DNA of 64,000 bases from Rhizobium leguminosarum (lineage in GTDB: Bacteria > Pseudomonadota > Alphaproteobacteria > Rhizobiales > Rhizobiaceae). The stretch lies in assembly GCF_002953715.1 (NCBI RefSeq), contig NZ_CP025012.1, positions 1,860,001 to 1,924,000 on the forward strand. Direction: 5' to 3'. The number at the start of each line of letters is the position of its first letter. Within the stretch, counting starts at the first letter, position 1. Of the stretch, positions 11,112-20,675 are shown in pieces. Made by a program: the position numbers and the translations under genes. The notes under the pieces are model-generated. The model made no database searches. It saw only the letters and a program-made list of their open reading frames with translations, and was not told the origin of the DNA.

Positions 11112-12362
11112 ATGAAGAGCTTTGGAGCGATGCTGGCGGGCTATGGGGGCTTTGGTCCGGGCTTCAATTTTCTGCGCATTGCGCTAGCATTCTCCATTGT
11201 TTTCTATCACGTTCTCACCAATTCCGGCCACTGGGCGCTGGCGCACGGCCCAGTGCTGTGGTTCCTTGAATACAGCCTGGTGCCGATGTTTTTCGCCCTG
11301 AGCGGCTTTCTGATCACCGGCAGCGCCCAGCGTCTCAGCCTAGAAAATTTCCTGCTCAATCGCGCCTTGCGCATCGTTCCGGCGCTCGCGGTCGATATTC
11401 TGGTGTGCGCCTTCATCATTGGTCCGGCCGTTACCACGCTGCCGCTCGGCGAATATTTCACCGATGCGGGCTTCTTCGCCTATATGCTGAACATTATCGG
11501 CTGGGCGCATTTTGAACTGCCAGGTGTCTTCTCAGGCCACCCCGTGCCGCAGGTCAACGGCGCACTGTGGACCATTCCCTGGGAGATCAACTGCTACATC
11601 ATCATGTCGGTCATGATGGTCACAGGTGTGGTGCGACGGGCAGTGGCAACCGTCCTGCTGCTAGCGGTCTTTGTCGTCGCGGGCCTTGCAGTCGAGTATT
11701 TAACGTTTGCGGAGGCAGGGGACGTCTCTGGCCTACATACGCTCTTCGTCGGCCGAGGCGCCCAACTCATCACGGCCTTCCTGTGCGGAATCCTTGCCTA
11801 TCAGTTGCGCCACAGGATCCCGATGAGCAGGATGCTGTTTGCTGCCTGCATTGCCGTTGCGCTCACCGCCATGCTCCTGCTCGAAATGAGTGCAACCGAA
11901 AGTGTCGCAAATCGCCTAGTGCTGATGCCTGTCCTTACCTACATCACCATCTATGCCGGCCTGTCGCACCTGACACTGCCGAAGATTCTGGAGGGCGGCG
12001 ATTATTCGTATGGCGTCTATCTCTACCACGTGCCCTTCATTCAACTCGCTATCATGCTCGGGCCGCCGATCCTCGTCGGCACGGTAGTCGGCATTGTCAT
12101 GCTGATTTTGATGGCAGGCACTATCGTCCTCTGCGTCGCCGCAGTCTCCTGGCACTTGATTGAAAAGCCAATCCTGTCCCTCAGGAAGCGCTATTCGCTG
12201 GCGGCTAGGATGATCGCGGCAGGTGAGGACCGGGCAGTATCCGGAGCAAAACCGGCGCCTGCGCCAACATCGAACGGAACGGGAGCTTGCGTCTCGCACG
12301 CGCATCAGCCTTTGCCGGCCAGTGAATTTCCTGGTTATGGCCAAAACTCTCAAGCTCAATAG
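11112..12362 (+). CDS. membrane acyltransferase family 3 (OafA/NodX-like)
   Basis: A 416-aa polytopic protein with about ten membrane segments. FNFLRIALAFSIVFYHV carries the Arg and His (R..x10..H) used by acyltransferase-3 proteins, and YSYGVYLYHVPFIQL near residue 300 is the matching C-terminal motif. Such enzymes acetylate or acylate surface polysaccharides, lipopolysaccharide or Nod factors. ATG 11112 is preferred over the GTG one codon earlier. The 45 C-terminal residues are polar and low in order. The gene is bounded on both sides by IS5-type fragments, suggesting that it arrived or was moved with them. The substrate cannot be told. Confidence 0.85.
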   Translation: MKSFGAMLAGYGGFGPGFNFLRIALAFSIVFYHVLTNSGHWALAHGPVLWFLEYSLVPMFFALSGFLITGSAQRLSLENFLLNRALRIVPALAVDILVCAFIIGPAVTTLPLGEYFTDAGFFAYMLNIIGWAHFELPGVFSGHPVPQVNGALWTIPWEINCYIIMSVMMVTGVVRRAVATVLLLAVFVVAGLAVEYLTFAEAGDVSGLHTLFVGRGAQLITAFLCGILAYQLRHRIPMSRMLFAACIAVALTAMLLLEMSATESVANRLVLMPVLTYITIYAGLSHLTLPKILEGGDYSYGVYLYHVPFIQLAIMLGPPILVGTVVGIVMLILMAGTIVLCVAAVSWHLIEKPILSLRKRYSLAARMIAAGEDRAVSGAKPAPAPTSNGTGACVSHAHQPLPASEFPGYGQNSQAQ

Positions 12363-12423
12363 ACCTGCACGGCAGAAACTGATTTCGGCTCAGCTTAAGG
12401 TGACGTAAATGCAAGTGTTATAC

Positions 12424-12840
12424 GGGCGAACCAAGGGCGGACTGAACTCGAAGCTCCATGCCGTCTGGGATGATGACGGCCGGCCGATCATCATGCTGCT
12501 TTGAAGGCCAGCTGAGCGACCACAAGGGCGCCTGGTCGTGCTCAACGCGTTGCCAAGCGATTGCCTCATCGCCGATAAGGGCCTACGTCTGCACCTGGCT
12601 CCGCCAAGAGCTCCTCGACAGGGCATCGAGCCCTGCTCCCGCTCTCAAAAGCCGGAACAAAGGGTACCTACGACAAAGTCCTCTGTCATCACGGACACAA
12701 GGTCGAGAATTTATTCGTCAAACTCAAGGATTGGAGGCGCATCGCAACACGCTATGACCGATGCGCCCACGCCTTCTTTTCTGCAATCTGCATAGCAGCT
12801 TCTGTCATCTTCTGGCTGTGACTAACAAGACCTGATCCTA
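12424..12840 (+). mobile_element. decayed IS5-type transposase fragment
   Basis: Pieces of an IS427-group transposase are readable in shifting frames: GRTKGGLNSKLHAVWDDDGR (about 12436-12500), then EGQLSDHKGA, a middle DKG block, HGHKVENLFVKLKDWRRIAT and finally YDRCAHAFFSAICIAASV..FWL with stop near 12823. At least two frameshifts and internal losses make it inactive. It lacks the N-terminal half. The tail AACAAGACCTGATCCT resembles the end after the 10787-10935 copy. The DUF4864 stop codon at 12838 lies exactly at this end. Confidence 0.75.
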
Positions 12841-13266
12841 GATACCCTTGCTGTCGGTATTCGGCACGATCTGCACGCCGTTGATCCTGTAGCTGCCGTC
12901 CGGCTGGCGCATGATCTGGTAGATCGCTGTCCAGTCCTTGCCGTCGCGGCCTGAGATCAGCACCTCGTGATAGATCAGCGCGCCGTCGTCGATCGAGCGG
13001 CTGCGCCCGAAGGCGTAATTGCCGGGATGATAGACCGGCTCGTAGCTCTTCTTCACCATGGCGAAGAACAGGTTCTTGTCGGGATACATCGCCTTGATGC
13101 CGGGGGCGGCGAAGGAATAGGCGGTCTCGGCATCGTCCTTGAGGAAGGCCTTGATCTGTTCCTCGATCATAGTCCGCGTCGTGTCGATCGGATCTTCGGC
13201 GCGGGCCGACACGGAGGAGAGGGCGGATGCGGCACACAGGATGAGAACTGCGAAGAAGGCGCGCAT
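12838..13266 (-). CDS. DUF4864 secreted protein
   Basis: A 142-aa protein with a clear signal peptide (MRAFFAVLILCAASALSSVS ending ARA-ED). The mature part, with KAFLKDDAETAYSFAAPGIK and a conserved ALIYHEVLISGRDGKDW, matches my knowledge of the DUF4864 family, small NTF2-like periplasmic domains of unknown role. The start at 13266 is chosen because it opens the signal peptide. The stop coincides with the edge of the IS remnant, so the last residues may differ from those of relatives. Confidence 0.75.
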   Translation of the reverse strand: MRAFFAVLILCAASALSSVSARAEDPIDTTRTMIEEQIKAFLKDDAETAYSFAAPGIKAMYPDKNLFFAMVKKSYEPVYHPGNYAFGRSRSIDDGALIYHEVLISGRDGKDWTAIYQIMRQPDGSYRINGVQIVPNTDSKGI

Positions 13267-13348
13267 GGATTGATCTCCGGCTCTGTCAGGGAAACGATCC
13301 CCCGACAGGCGGAAGTGTAGGCGAATTCTGGCGCAAGAAAAGCGGACT

Positions 13349-14614
13349 TTACGACCAGCGCCGAAAGAGGGCGCTGGCATTCACCCCACCGAAGCCGAAA
13401 CCGTTGGTGATCGCATAGTCCATTACCAACGGCCGCGCTGTCTTGCCGACGATATCGATGCCGTCGGCGGCGGGATCCGCATGCTCCAGGTTGCGGGTCG
13501 GCGGCGCGATCTGGTCGCGCAGCGCAAGGATGGTGAAAATCGCCTCCAGCCCGCCGGCGGCTCCGAGCAGATGCCCCGTCGCCGATTTCGTCGCGCTGAC
13601 GGCAATGCCGCCATTGCGGCCGAAAACCGTGCCGATCGCCGCGATCTCACCCCTGTCGCCGACCGGTGTCGAGGTCGCATGTGCGTTCAGATGCCGGACC
13701 TCCGAAGCCGGGATCTTCGCCTGCTTGAGTGCCGCCTCCATCGCCCGGCGGGCGCCGTCGCCGTCTTCGGGCCCTGAGGTCATGTGGTAGGCGTCCGCCG
13801 CCGTGCCGTAGCCGACGAGTTCGGCGAGCGGTGTGGCGCCACGGGCAAGCGCATGCTCCAGTGTTTCGATGACCAGGATGCCGGCGCCTTCGCCCATGAC
13901 GAAACCGTCGCGGGCCGTGTCGAAGGGCCGAGATGCCAGTTCCGGCGTCTCGTTGAAGCCGGTGGAAAGGGCACGCGCAGCTGCAAAGCCGCCGAGGCTC
14001 ACCTTGTCGATGCAAGCCTCGGCACCGCCGCAGATCGCCACATCCGCTTCACCGGAGCGGATCAGCCGCGCCGCATCGCCGATCGCTTGGACGCTGGCCG
14101 CGCAGGCCGTCACCGGAGCACCCAGCGGCCCCTTGAAGCCGTAGCGGATGCTGACCTGGCCGGCGGCAAGGTTGACGAGGAAGGACGGCACGGTGAAGGG
14201 CGACAGCCGCCGCACGCCGCGCGTTTCGCCGATCCGCACCGCTTCGGCGATCGCCGGAAAGCCACCGACCCCCGACGCGATGATCGTTGCCGTGCGCTGG
14301 CGCTCGCCTTCGTCGGTCGGCATCCAGCCGGCCTGTATTACTGCTTCTTCCGTCGCCGCCATGGCGAAGTGGATGAAGCGGTCCATCTTCTTCTGGTCCT
14401 TGGGCGTGATGTAACGGTCGGGATCGAAACCGGCCTCAGCATCTTCCGCGATACCGGGAACGATGCCGCCGACCTTGGCCGAGAGTTCGCCGACGATATC
14501 CTCCGCCAGCACCCCCAGCCCCGAACTGCCATCGAGAAGGCGCTTCCAGGCAGGTTCGACGCCGGTGCCGAGTGGCGAGACAAGTCCCATGCCGGTGACA
14601 ACGATGCGATCCAT
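13349..14614 (-). CDS. fabF: beta-ketoacyl-ACP synthase II
   Basis: A 421-aa thiolase-fold condensing enzyme that elongates acyl-ACP with malonyl-ACP. The catalytic triad is complete: Cys171 in VTACAASVQ, His312 in NAHATSTPVGD and His348 in SATKSATGHLLGA, with the supporting Lys343. The start MDRIVVTGMGLVSPLG is conserved; longer frames upstream are not. It lies 13 bp after an HxlR regulator gene, so it may belong to that regulon rather than be the housekeeping fabF, which in rhizobia normally sits next to acpP. Chain-length preference cannot be read from sequence. Confidence 0.92.
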   Translation of the reverse strand: MDRIVVTGMGLVSPLGTGVEPAWKRLLDGSSGLGVLAEDIVGELSAKVGGIVPGIAEDAEAGFDPDRYITPKDQKKMDRFIHFAMAATEEAVIQAGWMPTDEGERQRTATIIASGVGGFPAIAEAVRIGETRGVRRLSPFTVPSFLVNLAAGQVSIRYGFKGPLGAPVTACAASVQAIGDAARLIRSGEADVAICGGAEACIDKVSLGGFAAARALSTGFNETPELASRPFDTARDGFVMGEGAGILVIETLEHALARGATPLAELVGYGTAADAYHMTSGPEDGDGARRAMEAALKQAKIPASEVRHLNAHATSTPVGDRGEIAAIGTVFGRNGGIAVSATKSATGHLLGAAGGLEAIFTILALRDQIAPPTRNLEHADPAADGIDIVGKTARPLVMDYAITNGFGFGGVNASALFRRWS

Positions 14615-14627
14615 TTCCTTTTCCTTT

Positions 14628-15134
14628 CTATCCGTCGATTCCGAGATACCAGGCGCGCATGCGGGCGATGCGCTCGTGCACCTCATCATCGGCGGCGGGA
14701 CCTGCAAGCAGGCTGGTGTTTTCGGGTGTCACTTGTTCGCCGGTGCGCGCATCGACCAGCATCGTCTCGCGCTCTGTGCCGGAAGCCGCATCGCCCAACA
14801 GAAAGGCGAGGTCCTCCTGGGGGATGTGCCGGCTTCCCCAGGAAAACAGCGTCATCAGAACAGGAAAGAAATCACGGCCCTTGTCCGTCAGCAGATATTC
14901 GTAGCGGGCAGGGCGCTGATGGTAGAGCCGCCGTTCGAACAGCCCCTTTTCCGTCAGATGTTTGAGCCGCCGCGTCAGGATGTTCGGCGCCACGCCGAGG
15001 CTTTTCTGGAATTCGTCGAAGCGCGAAAGCCCCTGGAAGGCGTCGCGCAGGATCAACATGCTCCACCAGTCGCCGACGCTGTCGAGCGCGCGCGCCGCCG
15101 GGCATTTGACATCGCTGAAGCTTGTTCGCTGCAT
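14628..15134 (-). CDS. HxlR family transcriptional regulator
   Basis: A 168-aa winged-helix protein. Its N-terminus CPAARALDSVGDWWSMLILRDAF and SRFDEFQKSLGVAPNILTRR are diagnostic for HxlR; the single conserved Cys ahead of the helix can be redox- or electrophile-sensitive in this family. A C-terminal extension of about 60 residues goes beyond the usual 110-120. It is followed 13 bp later by fabF and preceded by a small membrane protein gene, with a palindromic operator candidate at 15142-15158 right in front of its start. Confidence 0.88.
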   Translation of the reverse strand: MQRTSFSDVKCPAARALDSVGDWWSMLILRDAFQGLSRFDEFQKSLGVAPNILTRRLKHLTEKGLFERRLYHQRPARYEYLLTDKGRDFFPVLMTLFSWGSRHIPQEDLAFLLGDAASGTERETMLVDARTGEQVTPENTSLLAGPAADDEVHERIARMRAWYLGIDG

Positions 15135-15141
15135 GGCTGCT

Positions 15142-15158
15142 GTCACTATAGCAGTGAC
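15142..15158. promoter_or_regulatory. candidate HxlR operator
   Basis: GTCACT-ATAGC-AGTGAC is a perfect 6-bp palindrome with a 5-base spacer, 8 bp upstream of the HxlR start codon. HxlR proteins commonly autoregulate through sites of this kind; binding here is inferred. Confidence 0.55.
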
Positions 15159-15172
15159 TATCATCATGCAAG

Positions 15173-15535
15173 TTACTTTCTGGCGTCGCCCTCGAAAATG
15201 CGGGCGAGCAGAATGGCGGTGACGAGCATGCCGGCCGCCACGAAGATCGTATCGCCCGGCGTGCCGATATAGAGCGGCCCGACATTGGCAAAGAGCAGGA
15301 AGGCGACGAGGAAATTCGCCCAGCCCCAGACGACATTGGCTGTCGGCGAGCCAAGCTTTGCCCCTTGCGCGAATGGGATGCGAAACGGCCTGCCACTGAC
15401 GCCGTTGACGAAATGCGGGACGCCGTTGGTCAGAAAGGCCGCGGCGATGAAGTGGGCGATATAGGCGATCCAGGGCAAAGGCTTCTCCGTTGCGGCACGA
15501 GTGGGGTCAACGGAGAATGTGGCCGGGAATTTCAT
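15173..15535 (-). CDS. small four-helix membrane protein
   Basis: A 120-aa protein with about four hydrophobic helices (WIAYIAHFIAAAFLTNGVPH, ANVVWGWANFLVAFLLFANV, TIFVAAGMLVTAILLARI). I do not assign a family, although the NGVPHFVNGVSG motif is reminiscent of small DoxX-like or DUF membrane proteins. It lies upstream of the HxlR gene on the same strand with a 38-bp gap that contains the palindrome, so the two may be co-regulated. The start is uncertain, since no good ribosome site precedes the ATG at 15535. Confidence 0.65.
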   Translation of the reverse strand: MKFPATFSVDPTRAATEKPLPWIAYIAHFIAAAFLTNGVPHFVNGVSGRPFRIPFAQGAKLGSPTANVVWGWANFLVAFLLFANVGPLYIGTPGDTIFVAAGMLVTAILLARIFEGDARK

Positions 15536-15550
15536 GCCGGCAAGAGGAGG

Positions 15551-15658
15551 CTAAAGCATGTCGCGCAAAAGTGTGCAGCGGTTTTGCGGCAACGACATGC
15601 GTAAAAACAAAGAGTTAAAGCGCAAGGAGGGAATCTGAAAGATCGCCACGCGCTTTAG
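15551..15658. repeat. RIME-like palindromic mosaic repeat, copy 2 of type A
   Basis: Near-identical to 10309-10415: GCATGTCG...CGACATGC hairpin, then AAAAACAAAGA spacer and a TAAAGCGC...GCGCTTTA hairpin. Confidence 0.75.
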
Positions 15659-15710
15659 AAACGCACGTGGTGCGGCAACCCGCCGCCGAATAGCGACGGG
15701 TCTGGCCGGG

Positions 15711-17837
15711 TCAGATCAGCACGAAATCCTTGAAGTGAAGCGCCGGAGAATTGTCGAGATCGGCGACATGGATTGCCGCACCCGCGGCACTTCCATCCGC
15801 ATCAAAGGATAGAATGCCCCTAGTCTGGTCGTAGATCAGTCTATCGTCAGCTTCGAGCGCTTTCGTTCCGACAACGAAATTCTCATCCGAAAATCCGGAT
15901 AGGCTGAGTGCGGCGAAAATCGAATGGTCGAGCAGCAGCTTGTCGCCGGCCGCCGAGGAGAAATCCCGGATCTTGTCGATGCTCACATTGTCGGGCTTAA
16001 CGTCGAAAACGAAGGAATCGGCCCCTCCGCCGCCGGTCAGAATGTCTGCGCCGGCTTTGCCGATCAGCTTGTCGTTGCCGAGCCCGCCGCTCATCTGGTC
16101 GGCGCCCTTGCCGCCATTGAGACTGTTGCTGCCGTCGTTGCCGGTCAGCACGTTGGACGTGTTGTTGCCCGTCGCGCTGAGATTGGCCGTTCCGGTCAAG
16201 GCAATGTTCTCGATCGTTCCGGCCGTGCGCTTCAGATCGGCCAGGCTGAAGGAAGTCGAAGCCTTGACGGTGTCCTTGCCGGATGCCCCTGTTTCATCGG
16301 CAAAATCGCCGGCATTGTCGACCACATAGGTATCGTTGCCGGCGCGCCCCGACATGTGGTCGGCGCCCGTGCTTCCATCGAGGATATTGTTGCCGGAATT
16401 GCCGGTGAGAACATTCGCCAGGCCATTCCCGGTGCCGTTCAGATTGGCGGTGCCGGTCAGCGTCAGATTCTCGACGTTTCCGATCGTATGCGCCGTATCC
16501 TTGAGGCTGAAGCTGATCGACGACATGACGGTATCGGTTCCGCTACCCCGGCTTTCGTCAACGATTTGAGCGGGGTTGCTCACGGTGAATATGTCATTGC
16601 CGGTGCCGCCATAGATATGGTTGGTTGCCGGCGGCGGCGTGCTGGCGCTGCCGCCTTCGATGTCGATGATAACGGGATGGTCGACGACATCAACCGTCAG
16701 GGACGAGACATCACTGAGGCTTTTGATCGCCGTCGTTCCGATCAGCGGGTCGAAGACCTTCACGGAGCCGAACGAGGCGCCGAGATTGACTTTGACGGCC
16801 GTTTTTGCAGCCTGAATCGCGGTATCGGTGGACTGGTTCCAGATATCGGGCTCGTTCCAGATGGTGATCTGGTAGCTTCCGTCCGATTTTTCCGTCAGCA
16901 GGCTACGGGCCGAGGACGGCAGGCCGTCGATCGAATAATTGAGGGTCCCCGTGCTGAAGCTCGCCTTCGCAGCGCCGTCGTCCGCAAGGATTTCGGTCAG
17001 ATTGTGGATCGCCGTCGCAGCCGGCTTGGCGGAATAGTCGAGATGAAAAAGGCCGAAATGCTTTTCCTGATTCGTGCCCTGCGGATCGGAATAGGCGTCC
17101 AGCAGCTCGTAGATGAACGTCTGTTTCGATCCGAGTGCGGCGCCGTCCATCAGCGTATTGAGCAGGAGCTTTGCCTGCGTCGCTTCGCTGACGCCTTCCC
17201 AGCCGCCATTGGTATCGGCGGTCAGCGAGGTGTGGTAACCGGTTTCGGTGATCGCCAGCGGCTTGCCCGGATCGGCAGCGCGCTGAACGCCGGATTCTCG
17301 GGAAAGCCATGAATATGGCTGGTCGCCATCCTTGGCATAGGTGTGGATCGTCGTGTAGTCGGAGGCGGAAGCGACCGTATATCCGGTAAAGCCGAGAACG
17401 GGGATGTTTTTCAACAAGGGATCGGCGTTGACGGCGGCAGACAGGTCCTTCTGGTAGGCGACCGCTGCGGCCTGGCCGCTCAGGCCATGGTAGCTGACCG
17501 GCCAGTTGTTGACCTCGTTCGGACCTTCGATTCCGACCACCGATCCGGGGTGGGCCTGCACGAAATCATGTAGCCGCTGGGCGATGGTGGCGGGGTCAAC
17601 TTCCCGCTGGGCGCTGAAGACGAATTGCACGCCGGCCTCGGCCGTATCGCCGAGATGCGTTTGGCCGTTGGGATCGGAAGCGGAGTTGGGGGCGTGATCG
17701 CGGACTGTATCAAAACCAAGATAGTCGAGAGCCTTAACAACTTCTCCGACACTGGAATATTTTCCGTCGGTGTAGTCGATATGCGTGTCAATTCCAAAGG
17801 AACGAATAATATCGTTTATTATAACGGCTTGAGCCAT
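15711..17837 (-). CDS. secreted glycosidase-like protein with RTX calcium-binding repeats
   Basis: A 708-aa protein in two parts. Residues 1-400 look like a (beta/alpha)8 glycosidase of clan GH-A: GIEGPNEVNNW places a candidate acid/base at Glu108 and LAITETGYHT a candidate nucleophile at Glu198. From about residue 405, glycine- and aspartate-rich nonapeptide repeats (GGTGNDIFTV, GGLGNDKLIGKAGADILTGG) form calcium-binding RTX blocks and end in a hydrophobic C-terminus (LHFKDFVLI). There is no N-terminal signal peptide, as expected for type I secretion. No ABC exporter is adjacent. The likely target is a surface or plant polysaccharide, possibly the cell's own exopolysaccharide. The GH family cannot be named with confidence. 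Confidence 0.85.
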   Translation of the reverse strand: MAQAVIINDIIRSFGIDTHIDYTDGKYSSVGEVVKALDYLGFDTVRDHAPNSASDPNGQTHLGDTAEAGVQFVFSAQREVDPATIAQRLHDFVQAHPGSVVGIEGPNEVNNWPVSYHGLSGQAAAVAYQKDLSAAVNADPLLKNIPVLGFTGYTVASASDYTTIHTYAKDGDQPYSWLSRESGVQRAADPGKPLAITETGYHTSLTADTNGGWEGVSEATQAKLLLNTLMDGAALGSKQTFIYELLDAYSDPQGTNQEKHFGLFHLDYSAKPAATAIHNLTEILADDGAAKASFSTGTLNYSIDGLPSSARSLLTEKSDGSYQITIWNEPDIWNQSTDTAIQAAKTAVKVNLGASFGSVKVFDPLIGTTAIKSLSDVSSLTVDVVDHPVIIDIEGGSASTPPPATNHIYGGTGNDIFTVSNPAQIVDESRGSGTDTVMSSISFSLKDTAHTIGNVENLTLTGTANLNGTGNGLANVLTGNSGNNILDGSTGADHMSGRAGNDTYVVDNAGDFADETGASGKDTVKASTSFSLADLKRTAGTIENIALTGTANLSATGNNTSNVLTGNDGSNSLNGGKGADQMSGGLGNDKLIGKAGADILTGGGGADSFVFDVKPDNVSIDKIRDFSSAAGDKLLLDHSIFAALSLSGFSDENFVVGTKALEADDRLIYDQTRGILSFDADGSAAGAAIHVADLDNSPALHFKDFVLI

Positions 17838-18098
17838 AAGTTCTTCTCCCAGTTTACGAGGGAATTGGCGATGGGAATGAATCCCTATTTGTTGATGCCA
17901 ATTCGATTTAATACACGAGGAGGGTCGTGCGGCGCGGTCTCGTTAACCATGATATGTTGTTGCGAATGTGGCCCGTTTCGGATTGTATTTATTATGAAAT
18001 CTGCGCTTGCATTTTTTCGTCCGGCCGGCTGATCATGCCCGAGTGGGACGGCCCATAGGCAGAGTCTGGCGAAATCCGACATGGATTTGGAGGATCCG

Positions 18099-20467
18099 AT
18101 GACCGTCAATGTTCAATTCCGGTTTCGCAGCGGCTTGCCCTCGATGGCGTTCGACAATGTCCGTCTCCGCGGCAGTTGGGACGAGCAAGGCCGCCCCTCG
18201 AACGAGTGGACGTCTGTTCCTATGCAGCGTTCTCGTGACGAGGATGGCTATGATGTCTTTGTCGTCAGGGTTCCGTTTCCCGATGATGAGATCGGCACGC
18301 ATTTTCGCTGGGGGGTCGAACTGGATCGACTTGGCGCTTCAAGCCTGTGGGCGATCGCCGCCGAATTGGATGACGAAGCCTCGACGCGTCGCGAACGCTC
18401 TTTCGATCTCCAGCAGGGGACGGCGCAGACCTATTATCTGACATGGATCGGCCGTCTGGGGCGAACCGGGTTGAAAGGCGCAACAGTGCAGACGGCATTC
18501 GCTTTTCAGTCTGGGCGCCGAATGCCCGGGAGGTCTTGCTCGTGCTCGCCGATCCCGCCATTGGCTACATCGCCGATGACGGCACCGGAGCGGTCGCAAC
18601 CATCAGGATGCGAAGGACCGTTGATGGATTCTGGAGCGTTGAAACCGGCGAGGACCACGGCCTTTCCGATTTCGACAGCATGGTCGGCACGCCCTACATG
18701 TACCGCGTCACCAGGGATGATGGATCGCTCGCCTACCGCACCGATATCTGGTCCCTCATGCAGATCGGCGCGGGAGACTTCGATCCCGATGGAGCGATCT
18801 ATCACGGATCGCCGGCGGCATTGGACGGACCGCAAAGCTGTTCGGTCGTCTGCGATCCTAAGCGGGTGGTGCTGCCATCGGGAGAGGAGGTTAACGCCGA
18901 TGCCTTCTGGGCTGATGAATTCGCCGGCGGTCGAAAGCTTCCCGATCGGCTCGAGGATCTGGTGATCTATGAACTGCATGTCGGCGCACTCGGTTTCGGC
19001 AAGCCTGCGCCCGGTACGCTCGATGATGCTATTGCCTTCGTCGAGCATCTCTCGGCACTCGGCGTCAACGCAGTGGAATTGCTGCCGATTGCGGAATTCG
19101 AGACGCGGGCCAACTGGGGCTACGGCACCTCGCATTTCTTTGCCGCCGACCAGGGGGCGGGCGGCACCGACCGGCTCAAGATGTTCGTCAAGGTCTGCCA
19201 CCAGCGCGGCATCGCCGTCATCCTCGATGTCTGTTACAACCACTTCGATCCGGATGGCGAGCGGGCGCAATGGGCCTATGATTCCAACGATCACACCCAC
19301 AATATCTACTATTGGTACGAGGGACGTCCCGAGGACTATGCCGATCCCAGGGGCGGCTACATCGACAACATTTCGACGGGATGGGCGCCTCGCTTCGATG
19401 AGGAAGCCGTCCGCCAGCTTTTCATCTCGAGCGCTGCATTTCTCGTCTCCGTCTGCCATATCGATGGTTTTCGTCTCGATCAGACAAGTTCGATCCATCA
19501 ATATCCGGTTCTGCATGCCGATGGCCGGCGCGCCGATCGCGCCGCTGCCTTCGGGGCCAAGTTTCTAAAGCAATGGACCCGCACGATGCGGCTGATCAAG
19601 CCGCAACTTTTCCTGACGGCCGAGGATTATTCGGACTGGTCGGCAATGACGGAGCCGAGCCTGACCGGCGACGGGCTCGGCTTCGATGCCACCTGGTACG
19701 GCGATTTTCATCACAACCTCGTCGAATACCACGGCGGCGCGCAGGCGCAGCTGTTGAAGAATGCCGGTTTCGGGGACAAGCGGGCGCTGACCATGTCGTC
19801 TCTTGCCGGCGCTTTGCAGACGAGCGCGCGATCCAAGGTGGTCTACAACCAATCGCATGACGATTGCGGCAATCGTGAAGGATCGGCACGAACCGCGGTT
19901 ATCGCGGTCAATTTCGCACCTGTTGTCGGTGAGACCCGGGCGTGGGCGGAGGCGAGATCGAGGTTCGCAGCGGCGATGACGCTGCTGTCACCTGGGACGC
20001 CGATGTTTTTCATGGGCGAGGAGATCGGCGCCCAGAAGCCCTATCGCTACAATGATTTCCTCGAAAACCGGGAGAATATTCTCGGCGAAGCGGAAGGCAG
20101 CGGCGCAGGGATGGTCAGCTGTTATCGCGATCTGATCGCGCTCAGCATCCATCAGGATGCCATTCGCTCGCGCAATATCGCCATTCCGCTGGTTCACGAC
20201 GAAAATCGGGTGATTGCCTTTCATCGATGGGATGACGGCGAGGATTTTCTTGTCGTGGGGTCGCTGAACGACACTCCCTTCGAACACGGCTACCGGCTGC
20301 ACAGCGAACGCCTGGGGGATGATCTCTGGGAGGAGATCTTCAATACCGATGCTCACAAATATGGCGGCTGGAACGTCGGCAACGGCGGCGGAAGAATTAG
20401 AGCCACGGCGGGCGCGCTCGATGCCGTGCTGCCGGCATCAGGCGTTCTGGTCTTTCGCAGGCTGTGA
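18099..20467 (+). pseudogene. GH13 alpha-glucan branching/trehalohydrolase-type enzyme, frameshifted
   Basis: Two overlapping frames make one protein. The first 120 codons (MTVNVQFRFRSGLPSMAFDN... to LTWIGRL) carry a carbohydrate-binding-like domain. The frame then slips at the G-run 18458-18461, and the second frame continues GANRVERRNSADGIRFSVWAP through a GH13 catalytic domain to 20467. Catalytic residues are present: Asp in DGFRLDQTS, Glu in FLTAEDYSDW, and Asp in NQSHDDCGN. One extra G at the run would restore an enzyme of about 789 residues. A ribosome site GGAGG lies before 18099. Function is probably glycogen/maltooligosaccharide processing. An ATG at 18443 could allow a shorter active product. 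Confidence 0.8.
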
Positions 20468-20486
20468 CGCGCCACGCCCGGAACGG

Positions 20487-20675
20487 TCAGACGAAGCCGA
20501 GCGGCAGATTTTCGACTTTCCTGTCATTGCCGTAGTCGCGCTCATGCGGCGAGCGACGGCGCCCGTCGCTGCGAGCGGAAAGGTCGATGCGGTTTTCGGC
20601 GAAGATCCCATCGGGCCAGGTGCCGGTGTCATGGCAATCGGCGTCGATCTTGGGGGCAAGAATTTTCAGGATCAT
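20487..20675 (-). CDS. hypothetical protein, 62 aa
   Basis: The protein begins MILKILAPKIDADCHDTGTW and is rich in charged residues, ending LPLGFV. A good Shine-Dalgarno (GGAGG, 7 bases from the ATG on the reverse strand) decides the start at 20675 against an ATG ten codons earlier. It converges on the GH13 gene. No family recognised and no membrane segment seen. The ribosome site is the main support. Confidence 0.5.
   Translation of the reverse strand: MILKILAPKIDADCHDTGTWPDGIFAENRIDLSARSDGRRRSPHERDYGNDRKVENLPLGFV

Noticed and set aside
15924..17312. 462-codon forward open frame opposite the RTX glycosidase
   Set aside because: Antisense of RTX-type repeats, giving a repetitive composition but no independent support.
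18450..18475. programmed -1 frameshift in the GH13 gene
   Set aside because: No heptameric slippery sequence or downstream structure; a lost G in a short run is simpler.
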